From NCBI GenBank assembly GCA_016794585.1, contig JAEUJM010000013.1, forward strand, positions 186,001 to 250,000: 64,000 nt of DNA, written 5' to 3'. The notes under the pieces are model-generated. The model was not told the DNA's origin, ran no database searches, and worked only from the letters and a program-made list of their open reading frames with translations. Positions 24,357 through 33,051 of the stretch are shown here, piece after piece. Positions within the stretch are counted from its first letter, which is position 1. Each line of letters begins with the position of its first letter. Made by a program: the position numbers and the translations under genes. Source of the DNA: Acidimicrobiales bacterium (lineage in GTDB: Bacteria > Actinomycetota > Acidimicrobiia > Acidimicrobiales > DATDAH01).

Positions 24357-25840
24357 GCGTTCGCCCCGACCGGCTCCTCGGGACGGTGCGGGCGGTCGGA
24401 CGCGGGCGGCGTCGAGTCGTCCGGCGCGCCCTTCGCGCCCGTGCGGCCCACGGCCCCCTTCGCTCCCTTGGCTCCCTTGGCTCCCGCCGCGCCCTTCGCG
24501 GGCCGCCGGGCCCAGCGCCATCCCGCGTCGAGGGCGATGCCGGCCAGCACCACGAGTCCCAGGTCGACCGGATAGCGGTATCGGGTGACACCGATCGCCA
24601 CCGCGGCGGTGAAGGTGACGAGCAGAGCGAGGCTGATGAACGGCAGGATGGGGACCCCGCGGCGGCGCAGCACCACCAGGCCGGCGATGCCCAGCGCGAG
24701 CAGCTCGTAGTAGAGGATCAAACCGACCGTCGACACCGTCCGGCCCCGACCCTCGACGATGGTGTCGAGGTCGATGCTCTGGCCGGGCCGGTAGACCCCC
24801 CAGATGCGTCCCACGCGCGCGGCCGAGACCACCGCCGCCCGACCGGGACGGGCCTCGATGTACTCGAGGCCGCGCCGCATGCCCTCGTTGGCCGCGCCCG
24901 ACTCGTCGCCGTCACCCAGGAACTCGAGCCCCTGCTGGGCCACCACCTCCATGTCCGGGTCGCGGGCGCCCGACTCGGGGATGTCCTCCTTGCTCGGGAA
25001 CGCGCATCCGCCGCTCCAGTAGCCGAGCAGCGGCCCGTCGTAGGTCTGGTCGCAGTTGGCCTGGGGCAGCACGCCGGCGGCGCCGTAGGACAAGAAGACC
25101 GGCTCGTCGAATCGCGCGAGGTTGTGCAGGATCCACGGGCTGACGACGACCCCGTACGCGAGGCCGGCGGCGACGACGAGCGCGACGCGTTTCCGCCAGG
25201 CCAAGGCCGGAACGAGCAGGGCGAGCGGGAGCGCCAGGAACAGCAAGAAGTTGGAGGCCTCCGCCCTGGTGAGCGCCGCGAGCGCGATGGCGGCGCCCAA
25301 CGCCGCGCCCCGGCGCCACGTCGGCTCGTCGTACACGCGGTAGGCGGCGAACAGCACCAATGCGATGGCCACGCCGTAGAGCGGTTCCGACAGGATCAGG
25401 CCCTCGTTCACCCACAACAGGGGGTACACCGTGGCGAGCACGGCGGCGATCAGGCCGGCGCGGTCGCCACGGCCCTCACCTCCGGCAAGGCGTCGGGCCA
25501 GCAGCCCCACGAGGGCCACCATCGCAGCCCCCGCGAAGCACGAGACCACCCGGTGGGCCAAAGGGCTGTCGAAGCCGAGGATCGAGGGCACGGCCAGGAA
25601 CACCGAGTAGAGCGGCGGGTGGTGGGCGGCCTGGACGTTCACGTCGGCGTACAGCCACAGGATGGGGCTGATGAAGCCGTCTCCCTGGCTGAGCGCCACC
25701 GCCTGGTGGTGGAAGTAGAACCCGTCACCCCGGGGAGCGTCGTTGCCGTGCACGCCGACGGCGTAGACGAGGCGCCCGAGGAGGGCCACGCCGGTGACGA
25801 TGGCCAGCCGGACGTCGAAGCGCCGGAGCCCCTCAGCCAC
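24353..25840 (-). CDS. GT39/ArnT-type membrane glycosyltransferase with collagen-like tail
   Basis: A 495-residue polytopic protein of the lipid-linked-sugar glycosyltransferase clan (GT39/GT83 type), with about ten hydrophobic segments and the acidic loop GDGFYFHHQA near the N-terminus. QAAHHPPLY and the loop QANCDQTYDGPLLGYWSGGC are shared with its paralogue. The C-terminus is a cytoplasmic-looking Gly/Lys/Ala repeat (KGAKGAKGAVGRTGAKG). GTG 25840 overlaps the paralogue's stop by 8 bases. It likely transfers a sugar from polyprenyl phosphate to an envelope acceptor (inference). Confidence 0.8.
   Translation of the reverse strand: MAEGLRRFDVRLAIVTGVALLGRLVYAVGVHGNDAPRGDGFYFHHQAVALSQGDGFISPILWLYADVNVQAAHHPPLYSVFLAVPSILGFDSPLAHRVVSCFAGAAMVALVGLLARRLAGGEGRGDRAGLIAAVLATVYPLLWVNEGLILSEPLYGVAIALVLFAAYRVYDEPTWRRGAALGAAIALAALTRAEASNFLLFLALPLALLVPALAWRKRVALVVAAGLAYGVVVSPWILHNLARFDEPVFLSYGAAGVLPQANCDQTYDGPLLGYWSGGCAFPSKEDIPESGARDPDMEVVAQQGLEFLGDGDESGAANEGMRRGLEYIEARPGRAAVVSAARVGRIWGVYRPGQSIDLDTIVEGRGRTVSTVGLILYYELLALGIAGLVVLRRRGVPILPFISLALLVTFTAAVAIGVTRYRYPVDLGLVVLAGIALDAGWRWARRPAKGAAGAKGAKGAKGAVGRTGAKGAPDDSTPPASDRPHRPEEPVGANA
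24424..24504 (-). repeat. Short tandem repeats encoding a collagen-like tail
   Basis: Repeats built on GGAGCCAAG (minus strand) encode Gly-Ala-Lys triplets near the C-terminus of the GT39-type protein. Copies are imperfect, about 8-9 triplets. Confidence 0.7.
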
Positions 25841-27245
25841 GTGCCGGCTCGGGCGCGTCGGACGCGGACGGCGAGTCGACTCCGGGCTCCGCGGTGCGGC
25901 CGCGGCCATCCGGCCTGCGGCGACGGGCGCGCCACCAGGTGATGCACTGGTCGGCCACGACCCCCGCGAGGACGGCCATGGCCACCTCGACGGGGACGCG
26001 ATACCGGGTCACCGGGATGGCGAGGGCGGCGACGGTGGTGACGAGCACCGCCATGGAGACGAGGGGAAGGATCGGCACCTTGCGCTTGCGCAGCAGCCAG
26101 AGCCCGACCGCGGACACCGCCACCAGCTCGTAGAAGGTGATCAAGGCGGTCCGTGACACCCACAACGGTCGGCCCTCGCCCACCGCGTCGATGCGGACCT
26201 GCTGGCCCGGGCGGAAGAGGCCCCACATGCGCCCGACCCGGGCGGCCATCACCACGGGCAGGCGACCCCGGTGCTCGCTGATGTACTCCACGCCCAGCTC
26301 CTGGCCGAGCTTCGCGGCGTCCGACTCGTCGCCGAACTGCTCGGCGTAGATCTCGGCGCACCTGGCCGGGGTGCGCAGGCACTGCTGCGCCGACGGCCCG
26401 ATGGTCTCGTCGAGGAACGAGCACTCGGGATGCCAGTAGCCGAGGTACTCGCCCGAGTACGTCTGGTCGCAGTTCGCCTGGGTGAGCACGCCGGCCAGCC
26501 CGTAGGACAGGGTGACCGGCTGGTTGAAGCGGTAGAGGTTGTGGCCCACCCAAGGCGCCATCACGAACGCCCCCGTGGCCAGGACCACGGCGACGAGCAC
26601 GCCCCGGCCGACCCGGTCCACGCGTCGGCACAGCCAGATCAGCGGGATGGCGAGGATCAGGAAGAGCAGCAGGGCCTCGGCCCGGGTGAGGGTGGCGAGA
26701 CCGATGGCACCACCGAGCAGGACCGCTTCTCGAGGTCGCGGGTCGTCCCAGAGGCGGTAGGCCGCCAGCAGGACCAGCGCGATCATCACGCCGTACAGCG
26801 GCTCGGAGAGCAGGAGGGCGTCGTTGGCCCAGAGGTTGGGGTAGAGCGCGGCCACCACCGCGGCGAGCAGGCCGGCCCGCTCCCCCGCCACGCGGCGACC
26901 GACCAGCCCTACGACGACGACCATCGCCGCCCCGAGCAGGCAGGAGGCGAGGCGCAGGGACTGCGGGCTGGTGCCGACGATCTTCGACATGAAGGCCAGG
27001 TAGACCACGTAGAGCGGGGGGTGGTGGGCGGCTTGGAGCTTCAGGTCGAACGCCTGGAGGAGGATCGGGTCGATGAAGCCCACCCCGTCGCCCACCGCGC
27101 GCGCCTGCCCGTAGAAGTACACCGCATCGCCGGTGGGGGCCTCGTTGCCCCGCTGCCAGAGCGTGTACCCGGCCCGCAGCGCGAACGCGCCGGCGCCGAT
27201 CAGCGCGAGCCAGACGCGGAACGTGAGTCGGGTCCACGCTCGCAC
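25833..27245 (-). CDS. GT39/ArnT-type membrane glycosyltransferase, paralogue
   Basis: A 470-residue polytopic protein homologous to the next gene: GDAVYFYGQA loop, QAAHHPPLY, LSEPLYGVMIALVLLAAYR, the Cys loop QANCDQTYSGEYLGYWHPEC and AARVGRMWGLFRPGQ. I prefer GTG 27245 because a TAGCAT -10 box lies 8 nt upstream; GTG 27293 would add 16 low-complexity residues. The C-terminus is a short polar tail without the collagen-like repeat. It is probably an envelope glycan transferase. Confidence 0.8.
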   Translation of the reverse strand: MRAWTRLTFRVWLALIGAGAFALRAGYTLWQRGNEAPTGDAVYFYGQARAVGDGVGFIDPILLQAFDLKLQAAHHPPLYVVYLAFMSKIVGTSPQSLRLASCLLGAAMVVVVGLVGRRVAGERAGLLAAVVAALYPNLWANDALLLSEPLYGVMIALVLLAAYRLWDDPRPREAVLLGGAIGLATLTRAEALLLFLILAIPLIWLCRRVDRVGRGVLVAVVLATGAFVMAPWVGHNLYRFNQPVTLSYGLAGVLTQANCDQTYSGEYLGYWHPECSFLDETIGPSAQQCLRTPARCAEIYAEQFGDESDAAKLGQELGVEYISEHRGRLPVVMAARVGRMWGLFRPGQQVRIDAVGEGRPLWVSRTALITFYELVAVSAVGLWLLRKRKVPILPLVSMAVLVTTVAALAIPVTRYRVPVEVAMAVLAGVVADQCITWWRARRRRPDGRGRTAEPGVDSPSASDAPEPARG

Positions 27246-27253
27246 GGGTGGCG

Positions 27254-27259
27254 ATGCTA
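27254..27259 (-). promoter_or_regulatory. -10 box TAGCAT before the GT39-type paralogue
   Basis: TAGCAT ends 8 nt before GTG 27245. If used, the 27293 start would lie upstream of the transcript. Confidence 0.35.
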
Positions 27260-27297
27260 CTGCCGGCGCCGTCGCGACCCCAGGTGCGGTCACGCCG

Positions 27298-28812
27298 TCA
27301 GCCGGCCCCGGGCCCGGTGGTCGCGGGGGTGCTCGTGGTCGACGGAGCGCTGCCGCCAGGGGCGGTGGTCGTCGTTGCGGCGACGCCCGTGTCGCGCCCG
27401 CCCTGGCCGGGCACCTTGACGGGCAGCAGGTCCGCCAGCGCGGGCCGGTCGGGGTAGCTCGCCAGGAGGGCGCCCAACTGACCCCGGAGCGCATCCTGCT
27501 CGGCGGCGATGAAGGGAGGGTTGTTGATGACGTAAGCGAACGTCAGCTGGTCGCCGCCCTCGAGCAGGTCGACCACGCCGGCCAGGGCACGCACGTGGTT
27601 GAGCGAGCCCGTCTTGGCGTGCATGCGGCCCTCCAGGGGGGTCCCCGCGAAGGTGGCCAGGGTGCCGGTCTCCCCCGCCGTGGCGAAGCCGTCGACGAGC
27701 GCCGGGTAGGCCTCGATGGTCTCGACGAGCGTGGCGCAGGTGAGGCGGTTGGTCTCGGCCAGGCCCGAGCCGTCCACCGCGTCCTCGGGGCCGATCGCGG
27801 TGCCGGCCTCGGTGAGCACCTGCTCGACCGCGGCGGCGCCCGCGGCGGTGGTGCCCTCGCCGATGCGGGCGGCGCCCACCTCGCGCAGGACCAGCTCCGC
27901 GGTCTGGTTGTCGCTGAAGGTGAGCAGCTGGGCGAGGATCTGCGGAAGGCGCTTCGAGCGCACCTTGGCCACCTCCACGGTCTCGGCGGGAGCGGCGCCG
28001 GCGGACGGCCCGCCCACCACCTCGACCCCCCGTTCGCGGAGGAGCGCGGTGAAGACGGCCGCGGCCCGACCGGCAGGGTCGGCCGAAGCCCGCAGAGGGG
28101 CCCCCGGGTCGTCCGCGGTGGGGAAGCTCTCGAAGCCGTCGTCCACCGACAGCGCCGAGAGTGGGCCGGTCTGGTTCTGGTCGATGTAGCGCGACGGCCA
28201 GTCGGCGACGTACCGCGCCGTGCTGTAGCGGGTGTCATCGCCCACGACCCCGCCGTCGACCCGGGTGACCCCGGCCGCCACGACCGCGTCGGCGAGGTCC
28301 TCGAGACGGGTGCGGGCGGCGTCCTGCTGGGGTGAGCGGGCGGCGTACGCGTCGGTGGACAGCACCGGGTCTCCCCCGCCGACAAGGTAGAGGTCACCGG
28401 CCACGACCCCGCCGGTGGGCTCGGCCGACGCCTCCACCCGCGTGCGGTAGCGGTGGTCCGGGCCCAGTTCGGCCAGGGCCGCAGCGGCGGTCAGCACCTT
28501 CTCCGTGGAGGCCGGGGTGACCGCCTCCTCGGGGCGATGGGCGACGATCGGCCGGCCGTCCGCCTCGACCACGAGGCAGCTGTCCGCGGGCAGCACGCCG
28601 GCCAGTCCGTCCAGCGCGCCCCGGAGGCGGCTGTCGGCCCCCGCCTGGGACGCCAGGTCGGGCACCCGGCGGGCCGACAGCACCGGGGTGACGGGACCGG
28701 CCTGCGCCGCGGCCGCCGGGGTCTCGGCCGCCTCAGCGTCGAGCACCAGGGCGGCCACGCCCGCACCCACGGCCACGAGGACCAGCAGGAGCGGCAGGAT
28801 CAGACGGCGCAC
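27298..28812 (-). CDS. dacB: D-Ala-D-Ala carboxypeptidase/endopeptidase (PBP4 family)
   Basis: Peptidoglycan hydrolase of the S13 family, anchored or secreted. The N-terminus is a signal-type helix (ILPLLLVLVAVGAGVAALVL). Catalytic motifs are intact: SxxK in TPASTEKVLT, SxN in SDNQTAE, and HAKTGSLN as KTG. The C-terminal Thr/Ser/Pro-rich tail is typical of wall proteins. GTG 28812 (504 residues) places a basic pair just before the hydrophobic helix and avoids the 43-base overlap of the ATG 28869 alternative. It follows the acyl-CoA synthetase alpha subunit. Confidence 0.9.
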   Translation of the reverse strand: MRRLILPLLLVLVAVGAGVAALVLDAEAAETPAAAAQAGPVTPVLSARRVPDLASQAGADSRLRGALDGLAGVLPADSCLVVEADGRPIVAHRPEEAVTPASTEKVLTAAAALAELGPDHRYRTRVEASAEPTGGVVAGDLYLVGGGDPVLSTDAYAARSPQQDAARTRLEDLADAVVAAGVTRVDGGVVGDDTRYSTARYVADWPSRYIDQNQTGPLSALSVDDGFESFPTADDPGAPLRASADPAGRAAAVFTALLRERGVEVVGGPSAGAAPAETVEVAKVRSKRLPQILAQLLTFSDNQTAELVLREVGAARIGEGTTAAGAAAVEQVLTEAGTAIGPEDAVDGSGLAETNRLTCATLVETIEAYPALVDGFATAGETGTLATFAGTPLEGRMHAKTGSLNHVRALAGVVDLLEGGDQLTFAYVINNPPFIAAEQDALRGQLGALLASYPDRPALADLLPVKVPGQGGRDTGVAATTTTAPGGSAPSTTSTPATTGPGAG

Positions 28813-28826
28813 GGGGAGCGGCAGCC

Positions 28827-30299
28827 TCAGAGCAGCCCGCGGCGCTGGCGCCAACGGGTGTCGTGCCACAGGTGGGCCAGGGCGGTGACGGCCCGGTTGG
28901 ACGATCCGTAGCAGAGCCGTCCGCTGGCCCGGACCGCGGCGGGCCCGGCGTTGGTGGGGTCGGTGGTGGCGAGCTCGGTCGCGGTCAGGATGGGCTTGCC
29001 GGTGGCCGCCGAGATGTCCGCCGCGGCCTGGGCGAAGCGGGCGTCCTGGCGCTCGTGGTAGTCGACGATGCGCTCGAGGCCGTGACCCGGGTAGAAGGGG
29101 CCTTGCCGCTCCAGGCGGGCGGTGTTCGCCTGGATGCCCAGCCCGAGGAAGATGACCGCGTCCACCTCGTCGTGGCTGGCCACGATCTCCATGACCTCGG
29201 GGATGGTGTCACGGGTCTCGCTGCCGGCGAGGTCGACCGGGTTGCTGCGGCTCCAGCGCGGCGGGAGCTTGGTGTCGATGGTTCGGCGCAGGTCGTCGGG
29301 CAGGTCGAGCAGGACGAGGTCCGTGCGGGCGATGGCGTCGGCGGTGACCACGCCCCACCCGCCGGCCGTGGTGTAGATCACCGTGCGGGGCCCGCGGGGA
29401 CGTGGCTGCGTCGCGAAGGTGGCCGCGGCCTCGAAGGCCTCCTCCACCGTGGCGGCCCGGGTGACGCCGGCCTGGCGGACGGCCCCGTCGAAGACCGCGT
29501 CGTCGGTGGCGAGCGACCCGGTGTGGCTCGCGGCCGCCCGCGCCCCGCCGGCGGTGGCGCCGCCCTTCACGATGACGAGGGGCTTGCGCTCGGCCACCGA
29601 GCGCAGGCGCTCGTAGTAGGCGCGGCCGTCGTTGATGCCCTCGAGGTAGGCGAGGCCGACCTTGGTCTCGGGGTCGTCGGCGTAGAAGTCGAGGTAGTCG
29701 GGCACCGTGACGGCGGCGGAGTTGCCCGCGCTGACGGCCCGGCTGATGCCGATGCCGCTGTGCTCGGCGAAGTTCATGAACGAGGAGACGAAGTTGCCCG
29801 ACTGGCTGGCCACGCCGATGTGGCCGGCCGGCGGGTAGGGCGCGACGATCTGCGCGCACAGCTTCGACGGCGGTGACACGACGCCCTGGCCGTTGGGGCC
29901 GGCCAACAGGATGCCCAGCTCCTCGGCCACGGCCACCAGCTCGGCCTCGGCGGCGCGTCCTTCGTCGCCCGCCTCGCCGTACCCGGCCGAGGCGACGAAC
30001 GCCGCCCGCACGCCCTTGCGGGCGCACTCCTGGAGGAGCTCGATGTTGGTCGAGGCGGGGGTGCAGATGAACACGAGGTCGGCGGCCCCGTCGGGCACCT
30101 GGTCGATGCTCGTCAGGCACTCGATCCCCAGGACCTCGGCCCCGTCCCGGTTGGTGGCGAAGACCCGGCCCTCGTAGCCCGCGGCCAGGATGTTGTGCAG
30201 GCAGACGAACCCGAACTTGCCGGGGTGGGTGGAGGCGCCGGCGACGATCACCCCGCGGGGCTCGAAGAGGGCCCGGAACTGCTCGGTGGTGGGCGCCAT
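28827..30299 (-). CDS. NDP-forming acyl-CoA synthetase, CoA-binding (alpha-type) subunit
   Basis: A 490-residue cytoplasmic protein with CoA-binding Rossmann domain (RGVIVAGASTHPGKFGF), succinyl-CoA-ligase-like domains (GPNGQGVVSPP, GVASQSGNF) and the ASHTGSLA motif carrying the catalytic His of this family. With the next subunit it should interconvert acyl-CoA plus NDP/phosphate and acid plus NTP. The substrate cannot be told. ATG 30299 overlaps the beta subunit stop by one base (TGATG), so subunits are coupled. Confidence 0.88.
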   Translation of the reverse strand: MAPTTEQFRALFEPRGVIVAGASTHPGKFGFVCLHNILAAGYEGRVFATNRDGAEVLGIECLTSIDQVPDGAADLVFICTPASTNIELLQECARKGVRAAFVASAGYGEAGDEGRAAEAELVAVAEELGILLAGPNGQGVVSPPSKLCAQIVAPYPPAGHIGVASQSGNFVSSFMNFAEHSGIGISRAVSAGNSAAVTVPDYLDFYADDPETKVGLAYLEGINDGRAYYERLRSVAERKPLVIVKGGATAGGARAAASHTGSLATDDAVFDGAVRQAGVTRAATVEEAFEAAATFATQPRPRGPRTVIYTTAGGWGVVTADAIARTDLVLLDLPDDLRRTIDTKLPPRWSRSNPVDLAGSETRDTIPEVMEIVASHDEVDAVIFLGLGIQANTARLERQGPFYPGHGLERIVDYHERQDARFAQAAADISAATGKPILTATELATTDPTNAGPAAVRASGRLCYGSSNRAVTALAHLWHDTRWRQRRGLL

Positions 30300-30967
30300 C
30301 AGGCCGCACCCCCCTCAGGAGTGCCGTCGAGCTCGACGAGGGCGTCGACCGCCACGGGACGGCCCTCGTGGACGATCAGCGGGTTGAGGTCGGCCGACAC
30401 CAGCCGGGGGGTCGCCTCCGCCGCCGCCGAGAGCCCGACGAGCACGTCGACGAGGGCCTCCCGGTCGACCTCGGGCTCACCGCGGAACTCGCCGAGCAGG
30501 GCCTGGGTGCGCAGCTGCTCGACCATCTCGTGGGCGTCGGTGCGGTCGATGGGGACGAGTCGGAAGGCGACGTCGGCCAGCGCCTCGGCGAGGATCCCGC
30601 CCACCCCGAGCATCACCGTCATCCCGAACTGCGGGTCACGCTGCAGCCCGGCGATCAGCTCGCGGTTGCCCGAGACCATGGGTGCCACGAGGACGCCCAC
30701 CTCGCCGTCGTCGGGCCGGGCGGCGGCGAGCAGCTCCTCGGCGGCGCGCCGCACCGCGTCGGCGTCGCCGAGCCCGAGGCGCACGAGGCCCCGCTCGGTC
30801 TTGTGGGCGATGGCGTCACCGCACAGCTTGGCCACCACCGGGAAGCCGAGCTGCTCGGCGGCGGCGACGGCCTCGGCCGGGCCGTCGACGACGGACTCGG
30901 GGGCGATGGGCACGCCGTGCGCTGCCAACAGGCGCTTCGACTCGGCTTCGGACAGCGTCGGGCACAT
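30299..30967 (-). CDS. NDP-forming acyl-CoA synthetase, ATP-grasp (beta-type) subunit
   Basis: A 222-residue ATP-grasp protein: SEAESKRLLAAHGVPI, GFPVVAKLCGDAIAHKTERG, MLGVGGILAEALADVAFRL and DLNPLIVHEG are the standard ATP-grasp_5 pattern. It pairs with the CoA-binding subunit encoded immediately downstream. ATG 30967 was chosen as the family start; the long upstream open frame runs into the divergent GH84 gene and is a shadow. It diverges from that gene with a 78-base spacer. Confidence 0.88.
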   Translation of the reverse strand: MCPTLSEAESKRLLAAHGVPIAPESVVDGPAEAVAAAEQLGFPVVAKLCGDAIAHKTERGLVRLGLGDADAVRRAAEELLAAARPDDGEVGVLVAPMVSGNRELIAGLQRDPQFGMTVMLGVGGILAEALADVAFRLVPIDRTDAHEMVEQLRTQALLGEFRGEPEVDREALVDVLVGLSAAAEATPRLVSADLNPLIVHEGRPVAVDALVELDGTPEGGAA

Positions 30968-30978
30968 CTGCTGGAGGT

Positions 30979-31035
30979 TACGTGACCCGGCCCGCCGGAC
31001 CTCCGCACGGGGCGCCGTAAGCGGGGCGTCACGTA
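30979..31035. promoter_or_regulatory. Inverted 8-bp repeat in the acyl-CoA synthetase / GH84 divergent spacer
   Basis: TACGTGAC at 30979-30986 and its exact complement GTCACGTA at 31028-31035, centres 49 bases apart. The right arm abuts and partly overlaps the TACCGT -10 box of the GH84 gene. This is a candidate operator pair for a dimeric repressor; chance cannot be excluded. Confidence 0.3.
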
Positions 31036-31039
31036 CCGT
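31034..31039 (+). promoter_or_regulatory. -10 box TACCGT, leaderless start of the GH84 gene
   Basis: TACCGT ends 6 nt before GTG 31046. Confidence 0.5.
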
Positions 31040-31045
31040 CGGGTC

Positions 31046-32323
31046 GTGCCGTGGGCGATGCGAGGGGTGATCGAGGGGTTCTACGGGCGTCCGTGGACCT
31101 GGGACGAGCGCATCGAGGTGGCGCGCTCCTGCGCCGACGGGGCCATGACCCACTACGTGTACGCCCCGAAGGACGACCCGTACCACCGTGATCGCTGGCG
31201 TGAGCCCTATCCACCCGACGCGTTGGCGGGATTCGAGCGCCTCATCGCCGAGGGCGGGCTGTCGGTGGGCTTCGCCATCTCGCCCGGGCTCTCGATCGAC
31301 CCGACCGCACAGGAGGACCGCGAGGCGCTGGCGGCGAAGGTCGCGCCCATGCTCGACCTCGGCGTCGAGCTCGTGGTGCTGGCCTTGGACGACCTCCCTC
31401 CACGTCCCGGCCTCGGCGAGGAGCATGCGGCGCTGGCCGCCTGGCTCCACGAGTGGCTGGGCGGGCGCGCCGAGCTGGCGCTCGTGCCGACGGAGTACAC
31501 GGGGACGGGGGGCGCCACGCCGTACCTCGACGCGCTCGCCGGGCTCCCGGGCGACGTCGCCGTCGGCTGGACGGGCCCCTTCGTGGTCAACGACGCGATC
31601 ACCGTCGACGACGCCCGACGGCGCCGCGAGGCACTCGGCGGTCGACCACCGCTCCTGTGGGACAACTGGCCCGTGAACGACGCCGTGATGGCCGACCGGC
31701 TCTTCCTCGGCCCGCTCAGGGGCCGTGACCCGGGACTGGCGGAGGTGTGCTCGGGGTACCTCGCGAATCCCATGGTCCAGCCCCGCGCGAACGCGCTGCC
31801 GCTGGCAACGGTCGCCGCGTTCCTGCGCGGCGACGACCCGACCGCGGCGTGGGCTGCGGCGGCCGAGGCCGGCGGCCTTCGGGTCTTCGCCGAGGCGTGC
31901 GACGGCGGGGTGCCCGGCGCCCTCGTCGCCGAGGTGGTGGGCGGAGGCCCGACCCGGGCGCTCGCGTCCTGGCTCGACACCGCGGCGCACTGCGAGGCGC
32001 CCGGACTGGAGCACGAGGCCGCGGTCTGGATCGAGCAGGTGCACGCCGAGGCCCGCCTCGGGCGCTCCGCGGTGCGTCTGTTGGAGGCGGTCGCGGAGGG
32101 CAGGCTCCCCGCCGCCCACGAACAGGCCCTCGCGATCGCCTTCGCCTGGCCGGCGGTCCGGCGGGGATCGGTGAGCGTGATGGGGCCGCGTTGCGGCTTC
32201 CGCCCCGTGCTCGGCCAGGACGACGCCGGCCGCTGGGTGCTGCGCCCCGAGGCCCTCGACGACGACGCCAATGCCATCGACCGCCTGGTGCGCTTCGCCC
32301 TGTCCCGCCTCGCCGGAGCCTGA
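31046..32323 (+). CDS. GH84 beta-N-acetylhexosaminidase (O-GlcNAcase-like), apparently cytoplasmic
   Basis: Glycoside hydrolase family 84, removing beta-linked GlcNAc by substrate-assisted catalysis. Its 425 residues open with GVIEGFYGRPWTWDER, the hallmark of the TIM barrel. The catalytic pair is Asp115-Asp116 (LALDDLPP). WTGP at 175-178 and WDNWPVND at 205-212 match O-GlcNAcase substrate loops. No signal peptide or membrane helix is seen, unlike secreted bacterial GH84 enzymes. The C-terminal part is helical. Leaderless GTG start. It may process imported amino sugars with NagA, or act on modified proteins. Confidence 0.88.
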   Translation: MPWAMRGVIEGFYGRPWTWDERIEVARSCADGAMTHYVYAPKDDPYHRDRWREPYPPDALAGFERLIAEGGLSVGFAISPGLSIDPTAQEDREALAAKVAPMLDLGVELVVLALDDLPPRPGLGEEHAALAAWLHEWLGGRAELALVPTEYTGTGGATPYLDALAGLPGDVAVGWTGPFVVNDAITVDDARRRREALGGRPPLLWDNWPVNDAVMADRLFLGPLRGRDPGLAEVCSGYLANPMVQPRANALPLATVAAFLRGDDPTAAWAAAAEAGGLRVFAEACDGGVPGALVAEVVGGGPTRALASWLDTAAHCEAPGLEHEAAVWIEQVHAEARLGRSAVRLLEAVAEGRLPAAHEQALAIAFAWPAVRRGSVSVMGPRCGFRPVLGQDDAGRWVLRPEALDDDANAIDRLVRFALSRLAGA

Positions 32324-32375
32324 GCCCAGGCGTCCTGGTGCCGGACACGCGGCCCGCACCGGGGCGGGCGACGGA

Positions 32376-32990
32376 TCAGACCTGGAGGGCGGCCCGGAAG
32401 AACTCTCGGATGTGCTCGAGGCGGGCCTCGAGCGCCTCCGGTGCGGTGGGGTCGCGGCCCAGCATCGACTCGATGACCGGCAGGTCGGAGAAGTAGCTGA
32501 GCATCGCCCCGTACCCGGTGAGCAGCAGCTGCTCCGGATCGTGGCGCCGGAAGTGGCCCGCGTCCATCTCGCGCTCGAGGAACCCGGCCGCCCGCTCGAA
32601 CTGCGGGCGCATCGCCGCGCCCAGGTCGATGCCCAGGTGGCCGCCACTCTCGAGGAACTCGCGGCGCAGGAGGCGCACGAACTCGGGGTTCTCCATGAAG
32701 AACCGGAACCCTGCGGTGAGGCCACGCTCGAGCAGGTTCCAGCCGTGGCGGTCCGTGTCGGTGACCGCCTCCTCGATGAGGACGTACCACTCGGCGAGGG
32801 CGGTCTCGAACACCTCGCGATACAGCGCCTGCTTCGACTCGAAGTGGTAGAGGAGGCTCGGGCGGCGGATGCCCACCGCGTCGGCGATGTCGTTCAGCGA
32901 GGTGCCCTCGTAGCCGTGCTCGGCGAAGCATCGACGCGCCTCGACGAGGATCGCCTCGCGCGTCGACATCACCAGCAGCGGATCGGCCAC
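32376..32990 (-). CDS. TetR-family transcriptional regulator
   Basis: A 204-residue repressor-type protein: N-terminal helix-turn-helix ([50 protein letters not shown]) and a variable ligand-binding C-terminal domain rich in aromatic residues. GTG 32990 lies 6 nt after a TACGAT -10 box and is preferred over ATG 32969. It lies head-to-head with the sulfatase gene, which is the natural candidate target. The effector is unknown. Confidence 0.92.
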   Translation of the reverse strand: MADPLLVMSTREAILVEARRCFAEHGYEGTSLNDIADAVGIRRPSLLYHFESKQALYREVFETALAEWYVLIEEAVTDTDRHGWNLLERGLTAGFRFFMENPEFVRLLRREFLESGGHLGIDLGAAMRPQFERAAGFLEREMDAGHFRRHDPEQLLLTGYGAMLSYFSDLPVIESMLGRDPTAPEALEARLEHIREFFRAALQV

Positions 32991-32996
32991 CCCGGA

Positions 32997-33002
32997 ATCG
33001 TA
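32997..33002 (-). promoter_or_regulatory. -10 box TACGAT, leaderless start of the TetR gene
   Basis: TACGAT (minus strand) ends 6 nt before GTG 32990, within the 61-base spacer shared with the sulfatase gene. Confidence 0.45.
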
Positions 33003-33051
33003 CCGAGGCACCGCCGCCGCGCCCCGGGAAGGCCCGGAGGGCCGGTAGACA

